In this document: in pieces, positions 36,114 to 44,582 of the stretch | How positions within the stretch are numbered: the stretch's first letter is position 1 | How the letters are laid out: each line of letters starts with the position of its first letter | Origin: CAZPBC01 sp964584775 | GTDB taxonomy: Bacteria > Chlamydiota > Chlamydiia > Chlamydiales > SLFE01 | Assembly (NCBI GenBank): GCA_964584775.1 | Contig: CAZPBC010000006.1 | Coordinates: 1 to 64,000 of the forward strand | DNA: 64,000 nt | Direction: 5' to 3' | The notes under the pieces: model-generated | What the model was told of the DNA's origin: nothing | The model's input: only the letters and a program-made list of their open reading frames with translations | Databases searched by the model: none | Translations under genes and position numbers: made by a program

Positions 36114-36973
36114 TTCATGTTGAGCCTGTGGACACTCCAAACGTGGTTGAAGTCCGCGAGTTCTTGCACCGGTATGAAGACACCTCTCTCTTCCTTTTGG
36201 GGAATTTAGAGAATTATGGTTTCAGGATGACAGAGGTGAACTACTCTGGAAACTTTAAACTCCTCCGCAATGAGGAAGGCGTTATTGGGGTGATTTGCTT
36301 GGCTCGATCAGGGAATCTCCTATTCCAGCTTGAGGAGTCCTGTTTTGATGAAGTTTTAGCAGCTTGTTTTGAAGAAAGTGTTCCGGTTAGAGGGGTTGTT
36401 GGAGAGTGGGAACGTGGGTCTGCTCTTTGGGAGTTTCTCAAAGCAGAAAAACTAATTGCTAAAGAGACATTTACAGAGAAGGATATTCTTTACATAGTCG
36501 CTTTAAAAGAGATCGAGACTGAAGCAATTCCTGAGGTTGAGCTCTATTCGGAGTCTGACTTTGTCGAATGGAGAGCACTCCGCCAGGAATATATTGACGA
36601 ACTAAATCTTCCAGATGGTCATCAAGAAGATCATTGGCGGCGCATCTTTCAGGATAAAGTCCGCGATCAAATTCTTTGGGGGATGAAAGTCGATGGAGAG
36701 TGGGTTGCAACCGCTGATTTAAATGCAAAAGCTGGAGATCTTGGTCAGGTGGGTGGTGTTTACACCAAACCTGCCTTTCGGCGCTCTGGAATCGCCAAAA
36801 AAATGATGAAACAGATTTTCCACGATGCGAAGCACAAGCTGGGTTTACGCAAGCTAATTATTTTTACAGGAGAAGACAACGTTGCTGCACGCCGGGTCTA
36901 CGAATCTCTTGGAGCTCATCACAAGGGATATTTTGCCTTGCTGTTTGGGGAAAGTGCAAGTGAGGGAATATAA
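36110..36973 (+). CDS. GNAT-family N-acetyltransferase
   Basis: The C-terminal half has the GNAT acetyl-CoA motif VYTKPAFRRSGIAKKMM (R/Q-xxGxA loop) followed by the typical N-x-AARRVYESLGA strand-helix. The N-terminal 140 residues form a second, degenerate GNAT-like unit. It transfers an acetyl group to an amine of unknown kind. ATGA overlap with the nuclease gene suggests coupling; an immunity-like or modifying role is possible but unproven. The last 55 bp overlap the convergent YD-repeat gene. Confidence 0.8.
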   Translation: MIHVEPVDTPNVVEVREFLHRYEDTSLFLLGNLENYGFRMTEVNYSGNFKLLRNEEGVIGVICLARSGNLLFQLEESCFDEVLAACFEESVPVRGVVGEWERGSALWEFLKAEKLIAKETFTEKDILYIVALKEIETEAIPEVELYSESDFVEWRALRQEYIDELNLPDGHQEDHWRRIFQDKVRDQILWGMKVDGEWVATADLNAKAGDLGQVGGVYTKPAFRRSGIAKKMMKQIFHDAKHKLGLRKLIIFTGEDNVAARRVYESLGAHHKGYFALLFGESASEGI

Positions 36974-38901
36974 AAGCCTTTCGCGTTGTAGATTAGCGGA
37001 ATGGACTCGTCGTGACGCATCGCTTTGTAGCCCCATACTGGGTTTTCTAATAGGTCCGTCATCTCACCAAAGGCAGTATAACGAGTGCACCCGACAACAG
37101 ATGTGGACCACCAACCTTGAGCGAGTTCGGTGACGACGTTTCCCTCTGCGTCGTGGATTGGGGTTGTGATTTCAGAACCCCTTCTCAAATGAAGAACTGC
37201 CTGGTTTTGATGTCCTAAGACACGGAGCTCTTCCAGCTGATTTTGTTTAAAGCAGCCCACTTCTTGATCTCCTAGATAGAAATAGCTTTTTGTCCAATTT
37301 TCAACAGGGGAATAGAGGGTCGTGGTGAGACATCTTCCAAAAGCATCGTAGGTGAAGAAGAGGGTTTGCACTGGGGTACAAAGAGTGATGGGACGATCCA
37401 ACGCATCATATTCAATCTTGATCTCTTCATCAGCATAAAAATGGATGAGATTGCCGACGGAATCATAGAGAAAGGAGTCGTTTTGACAGAGCTGGTTGTG
37501 GTAGTGGACGTTTGCATTTTTCTGAAACCGGTTTCCTGAGGAATCGTAGTTATAGAAATGGGTGGAAGATCCCTCCTCAGAAAGGAGTTGTCCTAAAAAA
37601 TTGTAACAGTAGCGTTTTTCGCATGTTCCTATTTTATCATGGAGTGTGCAAGAAAGGAGTTTTCCTAGCTCTGTGTACTTGATCGAATCCTGAGACCAGT
37701 AGGGAGTTTGGATCCTTAAAATCTTACCTTGGAGATCTCTAGTGATTCTTTCGGTTCCTGCCAAGTTGGCAAGTTCCGACTGGATCAGCTCTCCGCTGAG
37801 GTCATAATCGAGATATTCACGAACACAAGAGTCATTGAAATAGACACGGCGTAAATAGAGACTGTCATACTCGTAAATGATCTGATGATCCCCTGGATAA
37901 GTGACACAAACCAACCTTCCTAGAGTGTCGTACTCGTAGGAGATCTCGGCGCCTGTTTCAAAGACCTCTTTCACCACTTCGTGGTAGCGGTTGTAGATGC
38001 GGTTCGTGGCAGCTTTTGTGAGACAGTTTTTAATTTGGATGACATTGTGGTGGCGGTCGTAAAACCACTTGTAGTGGATGGGGTTCGGGTGTCCCTCTGA
38101 GAGGAGGGTGATCAACATGCCTAAAGCATTGTAGCGGAAGTGTAAAAGAGTTCCATCGGCCTTTTCAATTTTTATGAGCTTGCCTGAGGAGTTGTAGGAG
38201 TAGCGGGTGTCTCTCTGGAGAGGTGTTCCATAGGCCTCCTGAACTAACTCAACCTGGTGGTTGCGGTTGTGTGTCCACCGCGTCACGACAGTATGGAGAA
38301 GAACGCCGTCTCTGAAAACAGGCTCTTTTTTCTCAAAGAGGTTTCCATCTTTATCGTAGGAGAAGAACTCCTCTTTGAGAAGTTGATCTTCTGGATCGAG
38401 CTGTTTTTTGTGAATGGTCCGACCTGATCCATCTAGCGTTTCAATCCAGCGTAATCCATTTGGATGGATCGTGATCTTTTCACTGTCGTAGGAAATCGTG
38501 GTCGTTTGGCCCATTTCGTTTGTTTCTTTGGTGAGTCTTCCTTGGGAGTCGTATGCTTTTAAGATGACACTTCGGCCTGCAGATCTCTCTAACTCTTCTC
38601 GGATGATATTTCCAGCTGCGTCGTGAGTGAGTTTTTTCCAGTAGAGTAGGGTGCCCATTTGATCTTCTTTATGGAATTCGATGGTGCGCTCCAAGTCATC
38701 GTAGAGCTGGATTTCAGCAAGATGTTCTTCTTCGTTGATCCAATACTTTGTTTTGGTGAGACGGCCTAGGTAGTCATACTCATAGGTGGTCTTTCGCTCA
38801 CCTTCAATTTTAATGGTGAGGCGTCCTTCCTGGTTGTATTCCTGTAGATCACCGTAAGCAGGGCTAAAGAGGAGAAAGATGATCCACTGATAGGGCTTCA
38901 T
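36919..38901 (-). CDS. Secreted YD-repeat (RHS-like) protein
   Basis: Start at ATG 38901 (GGAGG 4 nt before) gives a signal peptide MKPYQWIIFLLFSPAYG. The 660-residue product carries about 20 YD repeats (YDYLGRLTK, YDSQGRLTK, YEYDTLGRLV and so on) that in RHS/teneurin proteins build a hollow beta-shell. The C-terminus has the RHS core-like GYKAMRHDESIPLIYNAKGF and ends 17 residues later, so there is no toxin domain as in polymorphic toxins; this is either a truncated RHS or a pure shell. ATGA overlap with the upstream LMF-like gene shows cotranscription. Confidence 0.8.
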   Translation of the reverse strand: MKPYQWIIFLLFSPAYGDLQEYNQEGRLTIKIEGERKTTYEYDYLGRLTKTKYWINEEEHLAEIQLYDDLERTIEFHKEDQMGTLLYWKKLTHDAAGNIIREELERSAGRSVILKAYDSQGRLTKETNEMGQTTTISYDSEKITIHPNGLRWIETLDGSGRTIHKKQLDPEDQLLKEEFFSYDKDGNLFEKKEPVFRDGVLLHTVVTRWTHNRNHQVELVQEAYGTPLQRDTRYSYNSSGKLIKIEKADGTLLHFRYNALGMLITLLSEGHPNPIHYKWFYDRHHNVIQIKNCLTKAATNRIYNRYHEVVKEVFETGAEISYEYDTLGRLVCVTYPGDHQIIYEYDSLYLRRVYFNDSCVREYLDYDLSGELIQSELANLAGTERITRDLQGKILRIQTPYWSQDSIKYTELGKLLSCTLHDKIGTCEKRYCYNFLGQLLSEEGSSTHFYNYDSSGNRFQKNANVHYHNQLCQNDSFLYDSVGNLIHFYADEEIKIEYDALDRPITLCTPVQTLFFTYDAFGRCLTTTLYSPVENWTKSYFYLGDQEVGCFKQNQLEELRVLGHQNQAVLHLRRGSEITTPIHDAEGNVVTELAQGWWSTSVVGCTRYTAFGEMTDLLENPVWGYKAMRHDESIPLIYNAKGFYIPSLALSPNSKAKYPL

Positions 38902-40298
38902 TTTTCCTCCAAAGATAGGGTGGGGCTGTAGTTTCCTACCTCCACCCTTTCCCACCAGCAACCGGTCTCTTTCCGTTTTCGGTTTGAGGTGTACTTATAG
39001 AGATAAGCTTTTAAACGAATGTACTTGGGAGGAGAGTCTTTAAAGGGCACAGAACGAAAAAGTTTCTGAACGGGCTCGGAACCTCTAAGGAGACAGTGTA
39101 CAAGAGACTGGATCCACGGCTCATCGGCGTAGCTTGTAAAGGGAAGGAACCATGCCTGCCAATCGAGACGGGGTTGGTAGGGAGATATGCGCCTCGGTCG
39201 CCTAGTAAGTTCTGAAGGCTTGTGCTTGAAGAGGTACTCCTTCCATTCTACCTGATCGTTGCTGCCCTCGACCACGATCTCTATACGTTCGGTGGTCATC
39301 ACAGCAAAGATCCCGTAGCGATTCACGAAGTGGAAGGGGGCAATCCAGTAAAAGAGTTTTGAGAAACGACCTAAAGGAAAGATCCGGGTGCTCAGCCGCA
39401 TCACTTGTAGCCCCAAAAGAACGCTTCCGAGCACCCAACTGACGAAGGTTGCTAGGAAAAAGGGCTCACTTTTCGCGGTCACGCCAAAAAGCGTGTCAGG
39501 AAGAAGGATTAAACAAAAGAGCACTGTCATATGGTTGAGATAGGAAAAGTTGCCGGTGAGCCAAATCACGACCTGAAGTCCTACTAGAAGTGCGAATGCG
39601 ATGATCCGGAAAGGACCCGGCAGAAAGATGAGGAAGGGGATGACGATCTCTATAAAAAGCATGAAAGCGCAAGAAAACTTCTGAAACCAGAGGGGTGCTT
39701 TATGTGCAAAATAGGCAAGAGTATTGGGTAGAGGCTGGGATTCATAGTGATAACAAAGTCCTCTCATCGCCCGCCAGTTGACATCGCGGCTAATCAGCTT
39801 GCTGATCCCTGCCTCGAAGTGGAAACGGAACAGCAGTAGATTGAGGCTGATCCAAATGAGAGGAGTCGGACTTAGAAACCAGACCCAGCAGTTGATAGCG
39901 ATCTCCATCAAAAAAAGTTCCCAGCCAAAACTCAAGAAATCCTGTCCTGAGTTGATCAAGGAAAGATGAAGAAACATCAAGATTGGAAGCACGATCAAGG
40001 GCCACACTCCGAAAAGGAGTAGAACGGCAAAAAAACAGCCGACCCAAGGAAAAAGGGTCAACTCTCGATCACCGCGCACCCACCAAAAGAGAGTGGGCAT
40101 TCTCCAGAGTTTCCGGAGAGGCTTTTTTTCAAAAACCTTCTCCATCCAGTTCATGAAGCGTCCCATGGGTAGGATCCCCTCACTCCCAAAAAGCCCCATC
40201 ATCTGCCGTGTGAAGGGAAAGAAAACAAACAGGTAGATCAGTCCCAAGACCTTAGGAAAAAAAGACCAGATCACTAGGTACTGTTCAGCATGAGTCAT
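38898..40298 (-). CDS. Lipase maturation factor (LMF)-family membrane protein
   Basis: A 466-residue polytopic protein with the hallmarks of the LMF1/LMF2 (TMEM112) family: the region with HFEAGISKLISRDVNW, the motif HYESQPLPN, FLTGNFSYLNHMT-like segment, and a soluble C-terminal domain (EWKEYLFKHKPSELTRRP). In animals LMF1 helps lipases fold in the ER; bacterial members are poorly understood. About eight membrane helices are seen. The stop overlaps the YD-repeat gene start as ATGA, so a role in folding, modifying or exporting that secreted protein is a plausible inference. Confidence 0.75.
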   Translation of the reverse strand: MTHAEQYLVIWSFFPKVLGLIYLFVFFPFTRQMMGLFGSEGILPMGRFMNWMEKVFEKKPLRKLWRMPTLFWWVRGDRELTLFPWVGCFFAVLLLFGVWPLIVLPILMFLHLSLINSGQDFLSFGWELFLMEIAINCWVWFLSPTPLIWISLNLLLFRFHFEAGISKLISRDVNWRAMRGLCYHYESQPLPNTLAYFAHKAPLWFQKFSCAFMLFIEIVIPFLIFLPGPFRIIAFALLVGLQVVIWLTGNFSYLNHMTVLFCLILLPDTLFGVTAKSEPFFLATFVSWVLGSVLLGLQVMRLSTRIFPLGRFSKLFYWIAPFHFVNRYGIFAVMTTERIEIVVEGSNDQVEWKEYLFKHKPSELTRRPRRISPYQPRLDWQAWFLPFTSYADEPWIQSLVHCLLRGSEPVQKLFRSVPFKDSPPKYIRLKAYLYKYTSNRKRKETGCWWERVEVGNYSPTLSLEEK

Positions 40299-40367
40299 GG
40301 GTCATTTATACAGAAAAGAGAGCTATTCATAAAGGAGATCAGACTCTTTTTTTTAGCTCCTCAGAAT

Positions 40368-40423
40368 TTATAACTCATAAATATGCTTAAATATGAGTTA
40401 TAAAGAGAGGGTTTATAACTCAT
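40368..40423. promoter_or_regulatory. Triple TTATAACTCAT repeat, putative operator of fic
   Basis: TTATAACTCATA (40368-40379) and its exact inverted copy (40392-40403) form a 12-bp perfect palindrome with a 12-bp spacer; a third copy in direct orientation (40413-40423) runs into the ATG at 40422. Such symmetry suits binding of a dimeric winged-helix regulator. The Fic protein itself ends in a wHTH-like domain and could bind here. Confidence 0.6.
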
Positions 40424-40502
40424 GAAGTGGAATTGACAGCTCAAAGAGTGGCCTCAGTTTATTTTTGATGCCCATGCGGTTGCAGCACTCGAAAAAGAAT
40501 TT

Positions 40503-41510
40503 TTGCAGGGGGCTGGAGGGGCTATCGCTGTATTGAGGTGTCTGAGTGACCGAGAAAAGAAGGAGTATATTGTAGAGGTTCTTTCGACTGAAGGGGAGAA
40601 AAGTGCTGAGATTGAGGGAGAGGTTTTAGAACGAAACAGCTTGCAGGTTTCGATCCAGCGGCATTTTGGACACTCTGAAGGCCGTCGTCGGCTCCCACTC
40701 AAAGAGCAAGGAATGGGTGATCTCATTTGGAAATTGTATGATACATATGATCAGCCACTGTCTCATGAGATGCTCTTTGAGTGGAACTATCTGCTTCTGC
40801 AAGGGGAAAGGGGAGTGAATGAGGTAGGGGTGTATCGTTCCCATAGCAAACCGATGCAAATCGTTTCTAGCCGCTACGAGAGACAGACGGTCTATTTTGA
40901 AGCACCACCCTCAGAGCGCGTCGAAGATGAGATGAGCCAATTCATTGAGTGGTTTAATGACCGAAGAGGTGAAGGATCTGTACTCATCAATGCAGCACTC
41001 GTCCATCTCTACTTTGAAAGTATCCACCCTTTTGAGGATGGGAATGGACGCATTGGGAGGGCTCTTGTAGAGAAGTCTCTCTCTCATGAGCTTGGGCGGC
41101 CTATGCTTCTTGCTCTATCGCAAGTCCTCCGTCGGAGGAGAAAAGAATATTATCAGGCACTTGGGACATGTAACCGCAGCCTTGATGCAAGACACTGGAT
41201 TCAGTTTTTTTCCGAAGTGATCGTAGAGGCCCAGCGAGAATCACTCCAGCAGATTCTTTTTCTTATCCAAAAGTCGAAAGTAATGAGCCGTCTGCATGGC
41301 CAGATGAATGCACGCCAGGAAAAGGTCCTGCTTCGTCTCTTTAAAGAGGGGCCTCAGGGGTTTGCCGGAGGGCTCAGTGCGGAAAATTATATTTCTATCA
41401 CAAAAACATCACGTGCTACGGCAACTCGTGACTTATCGCAGCTTGTTGAGCTTGGCGCTTTGACTAAAACAGGTCAGCGCAAAAGCACACGCTATTGGTT
41501 GATCCTATGA
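40503..41510 (+). CDS. Fic-family AMPylase, 5' end interrupted by in-frame TGA
   Basis: The Fic motif HPFEDGNGRIGR is intact, so the AMP-transfer site is complete. An inhibitory-helix motif SAEIEG lies near the N-terminus (class II Fic), and the last 65 residues look like a winged-helix DNA-binding domain. Upstream the frame codes for the conserved N-terminal domain of such proteins (EWPQFIFDAHAVAAL) from ATG 40422, but codon 5 is TGA where relatives have Trp. Translation would need read-through or a restart at TTG 40503 (poor ribosome site) or later; a start at the ATG for MGDLIWKLY (about 40713) would drop the inhibitory helix. It may be a pseudogene in the making. Stop overlaps the convergent RND gene by 6 bp. 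Confidence 0.75.
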   Translation: MQGAGGAIAVLRCLSDREKKEYIVEVLSTEGEKSAEIEGEVLERNSLQVSIQRHFGHSEGRRRLPLKEQGMGDLIWKLYDTYDQPLSHEMLFEWNYLLLQGERGVNEVGVYRSHSKPMQIVSSRYERQTVYFEAPPSERVEDEMSQFIEWFNDRRGEGSVLINAALVHLYFESIHPFEDGNGRIGRALVEKSLSHELGRPMLLALSQVLRRRRKEYYQALGTCNRSLDARHWIQFFSEVIVEAQRESLQQILFLIQKSKVMSRLHGQMNARQEKVLLRLFKEGPQGFAGGLSAENYISITKTSRATATRDLSQLVELGALTKTGQRKSTRYWLIL

Positions 41511-44500
41511 CTTTTTGAAGCGTTCTTGGAACTTCTCGAGAGTGAGGTAGACGACAGGGGTGAAGAAGTAGGTGATGAGCTGTGCGAAGAAGAGACCGCC
41601 TAGGATGACAAGACCGAGGGGGCGGCGGGAAGCGGCGTCGGCACCCATGCCGAGTGCGATGGGAACTGCACCCATACTGGCGGCGACGGTCGTCATCAGG
41701 ATCGGACGGAAACGCTCTCTGGCGGCTTCGACGATCGCATCGTAGGCTGTCTTGCCTTGTGAGACCTGTTCGTTTGCAAACTCAACCAGCATGATGCCGT
41801 TCTTCATGACAATTCCGATGAGGACGATGAGACCCACATAGGAGTAGATCGAGAGTGCCTCGCGGAAGAGGAAGAGCATGAGGAGGCCACCGAAGAGGGC
41901 GCCAGGAAGGGTCGAAAGGATGGTGAAGGGGTGGATAAAGCTTTCATAGAGGGAGCCGAGGAGGATGTAGATCGCAATGATTCCCAGGATGAGGAGGAGA
42001 GTCATGGTTTGTGTGCTGCCCTGGAAGAGGCTTGCCGTTCCCTGAAACTGTCGCAGTAGGGTGGAGGGAACGGTTTCGTTCGTGAGCTGGTCGATTTTAC
42101 TGATGGCGCTGCTGAGGGCATAGCCGGGGCTTAGATTGAAATAAATCGAGGCGGAGGTGAACTGGTTGTGGTGGTTCACCTGGAGGGGGCCGGTTGAGCG
42201 TTTCCAGCTCGCGACATTTTTTAGAGGAACGAGGTCCTTCGAGGTGGTAGAGCGAAGCCAGATCTTTTCGAGAGCTTCGGGGTTCAGTCGGTAGTTGTCC
42301 TCCATCTGAACGATGACGTTGTAGGTGTTGATCGGAGTGTAATAGGTCGTGACACGTCCACCGCTGTAACCGATGGCGAGGGCCATTTCAATATCTTTGA
42401 CTGTGACGCCGTAGGTGCTCGCCTCGTCGCGGAGCATCGCGATATCCAGCTGGGGGGTGTCGATTTCGATGTCGGTGCTCACCCCTCTTAGGTCGGGGAG
42501 TTGATGGAGGGCAGCGGTGAGCTTTTGCGCGCTTTCGTAGAGCTCTGGTGGATTATTGATGGTAGAGAGGGTGTAGGTGTAATCGGAACGCTGGACGCTT
42601 GTTGCTGCGTTCAAATTGATCTGTGGGACGGGGTGGATGAACGTTTGGATGTCCATCGTATTTTTCACCATCTCTTCGAGTTCTTGGTTGACCTGTGCGA
42701 TGCCTTTTCGTTTCCACGGTTCGACCAGAGTTACGAAGATCACGCCCTGGTTGGAAGCGACATATTCTGGGAGGTTGGCGACGGAGATGATGTTTTTAAC
42801 CGCTGGGTGCTTTTTAATGGCGTTGGCAACCGAGTCTTGGAGGCGAGCCATTTCGTGCAAGCTGACATCTTGAGGGGTGAGGGTGATCCCTTCCATAGCT
42901 CCCGTATCTCCAGCGGGGAGAAAATCTTTTGGAACCGTTTGGATCATGAGGAGTGCGAGAAGGAATGTTCCTACAGCGACTCCAATTGGAATGAGAGGGC
43001 GTCTTAGAACTGTGTGGAGAAGGGGCATGTAGAAGTTGGTCAGTTTTGTCATGAGTTTTGTCGCCATCCTCTCTACCCAAGAGGGCTCTTTTTGCTCTTT
43101 CAAGAATTTAGAGCAGAGCATGGGAGTGAGGCTGAGAGAAACGAACCCTGAGAAGAGAACGGCGATGACAACCACCATCCCGAACTCGTGGAAGAGGCGT
43201 CCCATGATTCCAGGCATAAAGATGATCGGCACAAAGACCGCACTGAGGGCTAGCGTCATCGACAGAACGGTGGTGCTGATTTGCTTCGATCCGTCGAGGG
43301 CCGCCTGGAAGGGAGTCTTGCCCATTTCGAGGTGACGGACGATGTTCTCTAAGACGACAATCGCATCGTCGACAAGGAAGCCGACAACGAGGATGAGGCC
43401 GAGCATCGAGAGGATATCGATAGAGTAGCCATTGACATACATCAGTCCGAAAGTGCCGACAACGGAGAGGGGGATCGCGACTGAGGGAATCACTGTCGAA
43501 GCCATTTTTCCGAGAAAGAGGAAGATGACGAGGATGACGAGCGCAAAAGCAATCGCTAGAGTGAATTTGACATCCCAGATTGACTCCTTGATGGGAACGG
43601 AGGAGCTATAGACGACATCGAGCTCCATGGCTGCAGGCAGCTCCTTAGACATTTCAGGAAGGAGGGCTTCGATCTCGTCACAGAGCTGCACCGTGTTGGC
43701 ACCCGACTGTTTGGTGATGGCGACAACTACAGAGGGCTTGGCACCCTTTTCACGGTTCCAATACCGGAAATAGTAGTACTCATCTTTCGTGCTTTCGACG
43801 GCGTGGCCGATATCACCGATGTAGACAGGGCGCCCATTTCTTTCTGCGACGATCACTTTATCAAAGGCTTCTGCGGTGGTCACTTGCCCTGCGGGATTGA
43901 GGGTATATGACTTATTGCTGTTAAACACGGTTCCAGCTGGGAGGGACTGAGTTGCGCTATCCACGGCGTGGGCCACTTCGTTCAGGCCAATATTCATCGC
44001 TGCCAGCCGGTCGGGATTGACTTTGACACGGAGAGCACGGGGGCTACCATAGGTTTGGACTTGTGAGACTCCCTCAATCATCGAGAGGCGTTGAGCGATG
44101 GCGTTATTCGCATAGTCGTAAAGATCGGGAAGCGTCATCGTCTCTGAGCTGACGGCGATGTAAATGATAGGAGCGTCCGCCGGGTTGGTTTTTTGATACT
44201 GCGGAGGTTGAGGAAGGTGAGGGGGGAGGTTGCCCTGCGCACGGTTGATCGCTGCGGCGACATCGGTTGAGGCAGCATCGAGGCTCTTGTCGAGGGAGAA
44301 TATTGCTGTGATGCGGGTAGCTCCGGCCTGGGATGAGGAGATGATATTTTCCAGACCATCAATGGCCATCATCTGTTGTTCAAGGGGAGTCGCGACGTTG
44401 GAGGCCATGGTTTCGGCGTTCATGCCTGGATTAATGGCGGAGACAGTGATGGTGGGAAACTCGATGGAGGGAAGGTCGCTGATCGGAAGATTCCGGTAGG

Positions 44501-44582
44501 CGATGGCACCAAAGAGGAAGATCCCAAACATGACGAGGGTGGTCATGATGGGACGTTTGATGAAGGGCTCAGAGAGGTTCAT
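41505..44582 (-). CDS. RND-family efflux pump (HAE1, MdtB/MdtC-like), system 2
   Basis: A 1025-residue, 12-helix proton/drug antiporter. N-terminal MNLSEPFIKRPIMTTLVM is typical of the MdtB/MdtC/MuxB group. TM4 has the proton-relay pair in FLVDDAIVV. Both periplasmic porter domains are present. Last gene of a three-gene minus-strand operon (channel, adaptor, pump) joined by ATGA overlaps. Distinct from system 1, which has a single relay Asp and another N-terminus. Confidence 0.92.
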   Translation of the reverse strand: MNLSEPFIKRPIMTTLVMFGIFLFGAIAYRNLPISDLPSIEFPTITVSAINPGMNAETMASNVATPLEQQMMAIDGLENIISSSQAGATRITAIFSLDKSLDAASTDVAAAINRAQGNLPPHLPQPPQYQKTNPADAPIIYIAVSSETMTLPDLYDYANNAIAQRLSMIEGVSQVQTYGSPRALRVKVNPDRLAAMNIGLNEVAHAVDSATQSLPAGTVFNSNKSYTLNPAGQVTTAEAFDKVIVAERNGRPVYIGDIGHAVESTKDEYYYFRYWNREKGAKPSVVVAITKQSGANTVQLCDEIEALLPEMSKELPAAMELDVVYSSSVPIKESIWDVKFTLAIAFALVILVIFLFLGKMASTVIPSVAIPLSVVGTFGLMYVNGYSIDILSMLGLILVVGFLVDDAIVVLENIVRHLEMGKTPFQAALDGSKQISTTVLSMTLALSAVFVPIIFMPGIMGRLFHEFGMVVVIAVLFSGFVSLSLTPMLCSKFLKEQKEPSWVERMATKLMTKLTNFYMPLLHTVLRRPLIPIGVAVGTFLLALLMIQTVPKDFLPAGDTGAMEGITLTPQDVSLHEMARLQDSVANAIKKHPAVKNIISVANLPEYVASNQGVIFVTLVEPWKRKGIAQVNQELEEMVKNTMDIQTFIHPVPQINLNAATSVQRSDYTYTLSTINNPPELYESAQKLTAALHQLPDLRGVSTDIEIDTPQLDIAMLRDEASTYGVTVKDIEMALAIGYSGGRVTTYYTPINTYNVIVQMEDNYRLNPEALEKIWLRSTTSKDLVPLKNVASWKRSTGPLQVNHHNQFTSASIYFNLSPGYALSSAISKIDQLTNETVPSTLLRQFQGTASLFQGSTQTMTLLLILGIIAIYILLGSLYESFIHPFTILSTLPGALFGGLLMLFLFREALSIYSYVGLIVLIGIVMKNGIMLVEFANEQVSQGKTAYDAIVEAARERFRPILMTTVAASMGAVPIALGMGADAASRRPLGLVILGGLFFAQLITYFFTPVVYLTLEKFQERFKKS

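Noticed and set aside
40422..41510. UGA read as Trp (altered genetic code)
   Set aside because: Numerous intact genes in the window, for example potD, lpxB and the RND genes, use TGA as a true stop in overlapping ATGA junctions.
34001..41510. Polymorphic toxin system around the YD-repeat protein
   Set aside because: The YD protein ends 17 residues after the core with no toxin domain, and no immunity gene follows.
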